The notes below the pieces were generated by a model. It made no database searches. It was given only the letters and a program-made list of their open reading frames with translations, and had not been told where the DNA came from. This document shows, one piece after another, positions 11,516-19,554 of a stretch of 64,000 bases of DNA. This stretch comes from Blakeslea trispora (lineage: Eukaryota; Mucoromycota; Mucoromycetes; Mucorales; Choanephoraceae): NCBI GenBank assembly GCA_025331445.1, contig JAIWNE010000061.1, positions 62,001 through 126,000 of the forward strand, written 5' to 3'. The translations under genes and the position numbers were made by a program. Position 1 is the stretch's first letter, and each line of letters begins with the position of its first letter.

Positions 11516-12757
11516 TATAAACAAAAATGAAATGTATGTATTTTGTGAAATATATAAAAAAAAATGAAATACAAAAAAAAAGGTTAATTTTATATGATAA
11601 CAAAAGAGAGAGAAAGAGCAAAAGGGGAAAGAAAAGAGGCAATAGCCACTAACTTTAAAAAAAAACTGTTGAGTTTTGATTATGTGTCACAGACAGCCCA
11701 ATTTTTTTTTCTTGTCTCCTTCTTTAACCTTCCGTTTAATATACGGAAAAATTATTTGCAATCGAAAATAAATTAGTTTGAAAACACAAGTCAATTAGGC
11801 AAGTACATATTAGAATTATTAGCAGCATGTTCACAAAGGCCTTGGAAATCGCTTTAACGGAGTTTGTTGCTACATTCTCTTCAAGAGTTGATATTTCTTG
11901 TTATTTGAAGAGTTATCTACCTTCTTTAATCTGCTCTTGGAAGCATATCAAACTTACTAAGCGAAACCCAACTCAAGATGACATGTATGAATTTAGTTTC
12001 TCAAAAACTCTGATAATCTGAGCGTATATGAACAGAGGCATTTTCTTGGTCAAATCTCAATTGCAAAAAGTCTTTGTAGAGATTGATAGCATTCAATACA
12101 TGAATAGAGTAACAGCAACAATTGTACCTTTATTGCTGCTTGATTTTGCCTATAAAGCTCCTGTTGGCTTTCTCTCTCTTTTCTTCCTTGAGGAGGGCAA
12201 CACTCCCAATCTTCTTACACGAATGAAGACAGCACAGTGAGAAGAGATGTGCCTAAAGGGATGATTTCTTTTGCTTTTGCTTTGAGCAATTGTAAAGCCA
12301 ATATGGTAAGCTTTTTCTCTAGAGTAATATCAAAGTATTTTTGTCATTGAATAAATAATTGATAGTGGTGTTATCTCTTTATCCGTCAATAATTCACTTC
12401 TCTTCATTTCGGAGTATTGCGCCCAATCAAATCTGTGTGAGCTTGCTTCACGCTTGATGTATTGAACCTGTCAAATTCTATCTCTGGAAAAGAAAAGTTT
12501 GTCCAACCTTTTAATGTGTCAATTGCTTGTCCAGCATGAGGTATTAGATGCGCTTGCGCATTTGTTTGACTACAGCCATGTTCCTCTTCTTTTAATGCAG
12601 GAACCTTTGACTCCTTACCCTTTCACTCTCAAGAGATCTCTGAATATGCTCCTAAGGAGCTTTGTACTTATTCGATTGATGAAATAGTCAAGAGCTCATT
12701 AATCAAAACAAGAAATTACAAATGCCTTGTGGGCTTTAAAAGATGCCAGTAATGCTA
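11516..12757. other. Spacer before the transposon island
   Basis: The upstream region of the Sds3-like gene is A-rich (11560-11760). Open frames at 11827-12021, 12028-12240 and 12499-12687 (plus) are 60-70 codons long and unrecognised. They may be remnants of an eroded gene, since they share a strand and lie end to end, but no motif supports this. Confidence 0.4.
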
Positions 12758-12907
12758 CAGTTTTTTTTTTTGGGTGATTTCGCTCTCAGCAAAATTGATT
12801 TCGCTAAAAACCGCTGTCAATTTCGCTCATTTTTGCATTAAAAATCTTATAAAAGATTTCTACCATTATTACAACATCTTTCTTCTTAAACATTATCAAT
12901 CAACAAA

Positions 12908-13993
12908 ATGGCTTCTAACAACGATAACTCTGCTAACCGTGCATATAGTTCTAAAAAAGAGAGAGGCTCATATGATAAAGTCACTGATGAAAAGCGACAG
13001 CAAGTCATCGAGCAATTTTTAACCACTGACGACAGCAAGACATAGATTGCAATTGACAATCGACTTGTTTTGAGTACAGCAAGATCTATCATTAGCACTT
13101 AATTGAAGGAAAACCGGGTGCAGTCAAAGCCAAGAGGTGGCAATCAAGTCCAGCCATTGTTTTCAAATAACGCACTCGAATTTATCGAAAATCGTTTGAT
13201 TGATCATCCAATACATACATTGCAGCAAATTCACGACTTGCTTCTCAATGAGTTTGATGTTGATGTGAACTTGTCAACTCTGCATCAATATTGCTATAAA
13301 AAACTCTGCTTCACTTTGAAATGTGTCAGACCACTTCCTGAAAAAAGAAATGATGAAGATACTTTGGAAGCCAAATATCAATACATCAAGGATATTTTGG
13401 AGCAGAACATCAGCTACGAATCCAACTGCATTTTTGTTGATGAAGCTGGATTTAATTCCTCGCAAATCTGAAGACATGGCAGATCAATGAAGGGAGAATC
13501 TGCTGATGTGATCGTACAACAGAGCAGAGGCGCCAATCATACGATTATTGTAGCAATTTCTTACCGTGGTATTGAACTATGCCATGTCAAATTGGTAACA
13601 GGTGGAACTACAGTCGACATATTCATTGACTTTTTGAGCTTGCTCTGTGACAAACTAAAGAACGAGCAAAATCTTCAATACATCATCATGGATAATGCGC
13701 CAATCCACAACTCTCCCAAAGCTGTAAACTTTGAGGAAAACTACATAAAAGACAAAGAGATGATCCACAAGATCAAGTACCTCCCACCTTACTCGCCTTT
13801 CTTAAACCCGATCGAAGAGTGCTTTTTCAAGATGAAGTATTTCATCAAGAGACAACCTTTGACGAAGAAGCGCAATATGACGCAAGTTTTGAAAGAAGCA
13901 AGTGAATGCGCCACTGGGGAAGATTGTCAAGGTTGGTTTAACCATTCAAAGCAGTTCTTCTTGAGATGCTCAAATATGGAGAAGGATATCTGA
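12908..13993 (+). pseudogene. Tc1/mariner DDE transposase with three nonsense codons
   Basis: A single frame runs from ATG 12908 to TGA 13991-13993 (361 sense or nonsense codons before the stop). It encodes an N-terminal helix-turn-helix region, a GG-containing linker (PRGGNQ) and the DDE catalytic core: Asp in CIFVDEAGFN (about 13438), Asp in YIIMDNAPIH (about 13690) and Glu in SPFLNPIEE (about 13815). The frame never shifts but carries TAG at 13043, TAA at 13100 and TGA at 13469. Each stop is one C-to-T step from CAG, CAA or CGA. The element is therefore not autonomous in its present form. Confidence 0.9.
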
Positions 13994-14112
13994 TCATCTC
14001 TCTTTTTTTTTCTTTTACAATAATAAACAATGAAATTTTTAATGCAAGAATGAGCGAAATTGGTGTTGGATGTCGTTCCTAATCCAACCTTTGTTGCCTC
14101 CATTTCGACTTC

Positions 14113-14215
14113 AGATGTGGTACTAGCTCTCTGAGCCGCGCTTTTTTATTCGTAGTTTTAAATTAAATAATAAAATTTGACAATCTCTAATTCTATCTAT
14201 CTTTATAACTTTCTA
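14113..14215 (+). repeat. Left inverted terminal repeat of DIRS
   Basis: 103 nt from AGATGTGGTACTAG to AACTTTCTA, found again in inverse orientation at 18153-18255. The outer extension 14066-14112 is not in the right repeat but is copied, in complement, in the internal complementary region. Confidence 0.9.
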
Positions 14216-14239
14216 AGCCGCGCATTCGTGGAACATATT

Positions 14240-15057
14240 ATGGATAGTTTTGACAACGAAAATGTGGCACAAAATCAACAAACTCTCAACATCACCCCCG
14301 AGCAAATGGAAATGCTTTACCAACAATTCGCCCAAAGGCTCAGAACAGAAGAGCGAGATCGAATTAACAGAGCAGAACTCCCCCTTGAAATCAGAGGAGA
14401 AATGGATGAAACAACTCCAAGTGAGATGCGAGCAACCCTCAAAAAATACACTAGAGACATTCCTCAATATGAAGGTAGAGACTAGACAAGGACTGAAACT
14501 ATCAACAAGTCCTTTATCAAAGACCTTAAGAGGTACAGGGTGGACGCACATCAAGTCGTTACCCAAAGGTACAAGGATACAGACAACATCCGAATGGCAG
14601 CAAAGGCATCGACAGACGTTTTGAAGACCTCAAGTACATCCAAGACCATGGAGGAGATGAACAGACACTTGAAAACATCATGGAGAAAGTACGTCGATTG
14701 GCCATCTACAGCTTCTGTACAGCTAAAAACGTCGACAGAGAAGCCAGAGAACTCACTACTACAGCCTTACACCTCCCATCCAACATGCGATACTTGGAAA
14801 CAGAAGATGCAGACCCCAATAAAAAATTGGCCTTCCCTAAAGAAACTGTCGAAAAAATTCACCAAGCTCGAATTGAGCAACAGATCCTTAGAAGTGCAAT
14901 GGGCAACAAGGATAACTTCAGGTATAAACCCAAAGGAAACTTTCCTAACTACCCCAAGCAAAACACATACCGTCCAAAAAAAATTTTTGGCAAAGGCAGA
15001 GGGAAGCCATTCCCTCAGTCGGAGCCAACCAGCTCCCAGAACAACACCAATCAATAA
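14240..15057 (+). pseudogene. DIRS Gag-like protein, disrupted
   Basis: The frame opens at ATG 14240 (MDSFDNENVAQ...) and is rich in Q/E/R. It meets TAG at 14483, continues in the same frame (RYRVDAHQVVTQRYKD...) and then needs a one-base shift near 14600 to reach the second half (RRFEDLKYIQDHGG... to TAA 15055-15057). That half ends with a basic, Gly/Pro-rich tail (FGKGRGKPFPQSEP), as expected for a nucleic-acid-binding Gag. No CCHC knuckle is seen. The position ahead of the RT frame and the overlap with it support the Gag assignment, which rests mainly on context. Confidence 0.65.
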
Positions 15058-17063
15058 ACATAAAAAATCCACTGCCTCAACAACTTCCCCAAGAAACAAC
15101 AACAGGTCACTATGCAATTCTCTCAGATGGCACTCAGCCAAGCGGTCGTCTGAGGCGATTTGCTCACAATTGGAAAACCCAAATACAACATCCTTGGCCG
15201 GTATCCGTGGTTTCAGAAGGATATCAGATCCAATGGGATTTCAAACCTCAACCATGGAGACAAAAGAAAATGAATTTCAGCCACGAGGATCAAATAGCCG
15301 TCGACACAGCAGTGGACAAATTTCTGACGGCAGGAATTATAGAAAAATCACCCACACAGTCTCAAGACTTTTTGTCCAGTTTCTTTACAATTCAAGAGAA
15401 AACAAAAAGACGTCCCATTTTAGATTGCCAACAATTGAACCAATTCGTACAATGTCAGCACTTCAAGATGGAAGGCGTACCAGCACTCCGGGACATTATC
15501 GAAGAAAACGACCTCATGGTAAAATTAGATTTAAAAGATGCCTACGTCGTAGTACCGATACACGAGAACTCCAAGCAGTATCTCTCATTCCTGCACCGAG
15601 GAGTAGTCTACCAATACATGTCCCTAGCATTTGGACTGAGCGTAGCGCCCAGAGTATTCTCGAAGCTAATGCGTTATGCAATAGAGCCTTTGAGAAAGCG
15701 GGGGATTCGGATCATCTACTATTTAGACGACATATGTATATTAGGGAAATCGACCCAAGAAATGAAACGAATAACAAATCTGGTAATCGATCATTTGTGC
15801 AATTTAGGGTTTCTAATAAATTGGGAGAAGAGTGTACTCACCCCTTCAAAGATCCAAGAGTTCCTGGGATTCTCTTTCAACACACAATCAATGACCCTGA
15901 CGGTTCTTCAAGAGAAACTGAACAAGATCATCCAAAGAACGAGGCAAGCTATGAAGTTGACCCACATCCGCTCATGCCGTTGGATAGCCAGCCTGATAGG
16001 GAAAATGACATCGGTCATTCCAGCAATGGGGGAGGCGTTATTACATGTCCGACACTTGCAGAGAGATTTAACAAAGAACCTTCGACTGAATGGCAGCAGG
16101 AACTGGGAAGGTCCCTGCCCTCTGTCCGAGGAGAGCAAGCAAGACCTTCTTTGGTGGGAGCACTGGTCACAGTGCAAGAACGGATTGCCGATCAGAATAC
16201 CCTCAGCGGAAATGTTCACACCCACCTTGACGATACACGTGGATGCTTCGGACACCGGTTGGGGAGTCAAATCGAAGATAATGGAAACGGCAGGTTACTG
16301 GACCACAGCAGAAAAAGAATGTTCAATCAATGTGAGGGAACTAAAGACGATTTACTTTGCTCTGCTCTTACACGCAAAAGACATAAAAGACACCACCATC
16401 CAAGTATTCTCAGACAACAAGACTGCTCTGAAATATGTCACCAAAGCAGGAGGAACAGCGTCGTACCATCTCCAACATTTGGCATTACAGATCCAGGAAA
16501 TCACAAACAGGTTGAACCTCAATGTCATCTACTCCCACATCCCGGGAATCGAGAACATCCATGCAGACCGACTCAGTCGTCGGCAGATCCCATTGTTCGA
16601 GAAGAAACTACCTACAAAATGGTTTCAGAAGATAGTCCGCCGTTGGGGCCCCTTAACGATCGACGCCTTTGCCAGCCGACAGAATGCACAGCTGAAGAGG
16701 TTTTGGAGTTGGCTACCAGATCCGGAAGCGATAGCAACCAACGCATTTTGCCAAACTTGGCCGAAGAAGGGACTTTACTTAAATCCTCCATGGAGGCTAA
16801 TTCCGAAGGTGCTCAACTACTTCAAAGAACAGCAGACACAGGAAGCGGTGCTCGTAACTCCCCTATGGACGACACAATTCTGGTACCCTATGGTTCTGAA
16901 AATGACGAGGTCGAAGCCACTCGTAATCAAACTAAACAAGACCTGGACATTAGCCGCTTGGAAGCTATCCAAAGAGGCCATGAACAATGGCAACTGGAGT
17001 CGCAGACAACTGATTACCTCAGTCAAAGAATTCGAAAAAGAACAACCCAAGCATATGATCTGA
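15057..17063 (+). CDS. DIRS reverse transcriptase - RNase H - methyltransferase-like polyprotein
   Basis: The frame is open from about 15057 with no ATG before GTG 15207. Translation may depend on the overlapping Gag frame, or the start may be lost. Counting from 15207: the RT palm has KLDLKDAY (106-113) and the active-site YLDD (172-175). RNase H follows with HVDASDTGWG (Asp346), NVRELK (Glu, about 371), FSDNKTA (Asp, about 399) and a terminal HADRLSR. Then comes the DIRS-specific domain with IDAFASRQNAQ and LNPPW, the NPPW being like N6-adenine methyltransferases. The frame is uninterrupted to TGA 17061-17063 and overlaps the recombinase frame, as is usual in DIRS. Confidence 0.9.
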   Translation, partial: NIKNPLPQQLPQETTTGHYAILSDGTQPSGRLRRFAHNWKTQIQHPWPVSVVSEGYQIQWDFKPQPWRQKKMNFSHEDQIAVDTAVDKFLTAGIIEKSPTQSQDFLSSFFTIQEKTKRRPILDCQQLNQFVQCQHFKMEGVPALRDIIEENDLMVKLDLKDAYVVVPIHENSKQYLSFLHRGVVYQYMSLAFGLSVAPRVFSKLMRYAIEPLRKRGIRIIYYLDDICILGKSTQEMKRITNLVIDHLCNLGFLINWEKSVLTPSKIQEFLGFSFNTQSMTLTVLQEKLNKIIQRTRQAMKLTHIRSCRWIASLIGKMTSVIPAMGEALLHVRHLQRDLTKNLRLNGSRNWEGPCPLSEESKQDLLWWEHWSQCKNGLPIRIPSAEMFTPTLTIHVDASDTGWGVKSKIMETAGYWTTAEKECSINVRELKTIYFALLLHAKDIKDTTIQVFSDNKTALKYVTKAGGTASYHLQHLALQIQEITNRLNLNVIYSHIPGIENIHADRLSRRQIPLFEKKLPTKWFQKIVRRWGPLTIDAFASRQNAQLKRFWSWLPDPEAIATNAFCQTWPKKGLYLNPPWRLIPKVLNYFKEQQTQEAVLVTPLWTTQFWYPMVLKMTRSKPLVIKLNKTWTLAAWKLSKEAMNNGNWSRRQLITSVKEFEKEQPKHMI

Positions 17064-18100
17064 GTTGGAAGCGATGGACTAATTGGTGCTCTTCCAATGT
17101 TCCACCTTTAAATCCAATGGAATACAACAGCAAAAACTTTTTGGGTTTCTTTATGTTTTTACGACACCTTTCAATTTAACAACTTGGAGTACATCGTGCT
17201 GGGATCTCATCTGTGTTAGCAAATTCACCCCCTATTAGTAGCAACATTCTCATTCAAGACTTCTTCAGGGCTAAACAGCAGAAAACGATTTCTCTTGCAA
17301 AGCCTCATCAGATAGAAACTTGGGATCTGAATATATTCACCAATCATCTTCGTTGCAAATATTCTGACAACAGCCAATTGTCATTAGAACAACTACAACA
17401 AAAAACAATTGCTCTTTTGTGTATCGCAACCATGTGGCGACCTAGATCAGACATTGGCACTTTACAAGCACGAGATGTCCACTTTAAATATTCAGGGGAA
17501 AACTGCATAGAAGGTGTCACCCTCCATATCCGTGCCCCCAAAGAAGCACAAGCCAAAAACACAGTGTTAGGTGTCCTCCAAGAGAAATGTATGTGCCCGG
17601 TGAATACTCTCAATCTGTTCATGAACCGCACCAGAGATTGTCGTCTTTCTTTACCAGAAGACAATACAGTTTTCTTAGCTTACATCTCGAATAGCAACCA
17701 GGTTCGATCCATGCAACCTACTACTGTGGCCAACATATTAAAGACCATGATGGCTGAAGCTGGTATTGATACAAATTTGTTCAAACCTCACTCGATCCGA
17801 TCAGCGTCAAGTACAAAAGCAGTACAGTTGGGTCACCGTATTGAAGATGTCAAGAAGCATGCAAATTGGAGTTTATCAGCTGATACATTCGAAAAATATT
17901 ACTTCAAGCCTGCCTATCAAGATAGAACTAGTAGCAAGATTATGACCTCTATTTTTTCTGATCCTACAAACACTACCACATCTGAAGTCGAAATGGAGGC
18001 AACAAAGGTTGGATTAGGAACGACATCCAATCTCCCTGTTGCCGTAATGAAGACGAAAGATGTGGTACATCCCTCCCGATGGTATCAACGCTTCTTCTAA
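17009..18100 (+). pseudogene. DIRS tyrosine recombinase with one in-frame stop
   Basis: The N-terminal SAM-like DNA-binding half (RIRKRTTQAYDLSWKRWTNW...) lies at about 17030-17176 in the same frame as the catalytic half (17213-18100). The two are separated by a TAA at 17177-17179. Catalytic residues are visible: Arg in TMWRPRSDI (about 17433), H-x-x-R in PHSIRSAS (about 17791), His/Trp in KHANWS (about 17858) and the nucleophile Tyr in FEKYYF (about 17900). In DIRS this enzyme integrates the circular DNA copy. The internal complementary region (17974-18067) lies inside its C-terminal codons. Confidence 0.88.
17974..18067 (-). repeat. DIRS internal complementary region (ICR)
   Basis: The first part is the reverse complement of the left edge (14066-14118) and the second part is the reverse complement of the right edge (about 18248-18277), with about five bases between. 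This head-to-tail copy of both termini is diagnostic of DIRS-1-like replication. Confidence 0.9.
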
Positions 18101-18152
18101 ACACTTATCCCACCCTGCACCACATCTTTAGCCAGAAAAAATACATGACGGC

Positions 18153-18255
18153 TAGAAAGTTATAAAGATAGATAGAATTAGAGATTGTCAAATTTTATTA
18201 TTTAATTTAAAACTACGAATAAAAAAGCGCGGCTCAGAGAGCTAGTACCACATCT
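18153..18255 (-). repeat. Right inverted terminal repeat of DIRS
   Basis: 103 nt, inverse of 14113-14215. It is followed by the 22-nt outer extension ending CGGCAACAG (18277), after which the Tc1 end resumes (CTGAGAGCG). Confidence 0.9.
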
Positions 18256-18349
18256 TTCGTCTTCATTACGGCAACAGCTGAGAGCGAAATCATCCTAAAA
18301 AAACTGTACAAGGGTTATATGTGCCCTCTACGTTGACAAACTTTGGCGA

Positions 18350-18937
18350 ATTTGAGTCTCGCCGGTCACTTTTTGTCTGTACGCTCTTGTCTATGATTAA
18401 GCTTGCGTTGATCTTAGACGTGAGCTGCTTCAGTTACGCCCTTTTTTTTTAATGATGGCATACATCAGCTATTACCAGTCTGATTAAGTTCGGCTACAGT
18501 GTGTAGTTGAGTCTTGCCGATCATTTTTTGTCTGGACGTAGACATCAGCTATTACCAGTCTGATTAAGTTCGGCTACAGTGTGTAGTTGAGTCTCGCCGG
18601 TCACTTTTTGTCTGTACGCTCTTGTCTATGATTAAGCTTGCGTTGATCTTAGACGTGAGCTGCTTCAGTTACGCCCTTTTTTTTTAATGATGGCATACAT
18701 CAGCTATTACCAGTCTGATTAAGTTCGGCTACAGTGTGTAGTTGAGTCTTGCCGATCATTTTTTGTCTGGACGTAGACATCAGCTATTACCAGTCTGATT
18801 AAGTTCGGCTACAGTGTGTAGTTGAGTCTCGCCGGTCACTTTTTGTCTGTACGCTCTTGTCTATGATTAAGCTTGCGTTGATCTTAGACGTGAGCTGCTT
18901 CAGTTACGCCCTTTTTTTTAATGATGGCATACATCAA
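18350..18937. repeat. Tandem repeat, 235-bp unit, about 2.5 copies
   Basis: The block starting TCTCGCCGGTCACTTTTTGT recurs at 18356, 18591 and 18826, an exact period of 235 bp, and the array ends at GGCATACATCA (about 18937). Each unit contains a second, partial copy of its own sequence (CAGCTATTACCAGTCTGATT twice), so there is a repeat within the repeat. Copies are nearly identical apart from poly-T length. The array begins about 40 bp right of the Tc1 element. No coding potential is seen. Confidence 0.95.
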
Positions 18938-19500
18938 ACGTTCCTTCAGTATCTACACGCACAAGTTAGGGCGGGCAAGATAGGTGAGGCGTGTATATTG
19001 ATTTCCTCATACTGAAAGCCCGAAGATTGCTAATGCACTTTATTGGTATAAATCCCAGTTTTTTTAATATTTTCTGTTTAACATACATTTACTAATATTT
19101 CGAGATTTCATCAGACAAAGTATAATGCTTTAGGAAACAATGCACTGATGCTTGCTATGAAAAATTTAATATCTAGTCATGCAAAGTTTGTAAAATATTT
19201 CCGAATGCAAAGTTGCTTTTCTTTTGGGCTATTCAAGGAGCTACAGACTGACATAATTTCAACACGAATATGCCATGGAATCTTTTTTTGTGGTTTCAAG
19301 AATTTTAAGCTTTCAACGAAAAGTGCAAAATTTATTGTAACTCAACCTTAGCTAAAGTTTAAAAATGCTTGTATTACAAAGAAGTATTAAGGATACTCAG
19401 GAACTTCAAGGCCGGTATATGATTAAACCTAGAGTTTTTATTTACAAAAATTTCCCAATTGGGCACACAATCTATTTAGACAAAATTGCCCAGGATAGAT
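18938..19500. other. Spacer, nothing recognised
   Basis: AT-rich sequence between the 235-bp repeats and the 3' side of the dead LINE. Open frames of 60-67 codons have no known domain. The right part may be LINE 3' untranslated sequence. Confidence 0.4.
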
Positions 19501-19554
19501 CAAAATGTTGTGGAGTCAAAAAACCCTTCTGGGCTAGAAGGCAAAAATGAACGG

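Larger units (their letters stand above)
14066..18277 (+). mobile_element. DIRS-type tyrosine-recombinase retrotransposon
   Basis: 4212 bp inserted within the right end of the Tc1 element. It shows the full DIRS architecture: 103-bp inverted terminal repeats (14113-14215 and 18153-18255), short unique outer extensions (47 and 22 nt), and an internal complementary region at 17974-18067. The last is the reverse complement of both element edges, as needed to template end joining through a circular intermediate. Coding order is Gag-like, then RT/RNase H/methyltransferase-like, then tyrosine recombinase. There are no LTRs and no target-site duplication, as expected for DIRS. Several frames are damaged, so this copy is probably not autonomous. 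Confidence 0.92.
12758..18306 (+). mobile_element. Tc1/mariner transposon, split by a DIRS element
   Basis: TA dinucleotides at 12756-12757 and 18307-18308 flank inverted ends. The left end reads CAGTTT... then GATTTCGCTCTCAGC, and the right end carries the reverse complement (GCTGAGAGCGAAATC ... AAACTG). Removing the inserted DIRS (14066-18277) leaves about 1.34 kb, the usual size of a Tc1 element. The left TIR contains three spaced copies of TTTCGCT, which could be transposase-binding sites. Part of the inner right TIR appears lost at the DIRS junction. Confidence 0.9.

Noticed and set aside
12908..13993. Reassigned stop codons (alternative genetic code)
   Set aside because: Host genes such as PRP6, RPP0 and kinesin use TAA, TAG and TGA normally as stops and have none inside exons, so the stops in the transposons are mutations.
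14540..17179. 879-codon plus-strand frame across the DIRS
   Set aside because: Most of it lies over the RT frame, which has clear catalytic motifs. Only its beginning (Gag piece) and its last 55 or so codons (recombinase N-terminus) are meaningful.
18350..18937. CRISPR-like repeat array
   Set aside because: Units are 235 bp, contiguous and without unique spacers; it is an ordinary tandem repeat in a eukaryotic genome.
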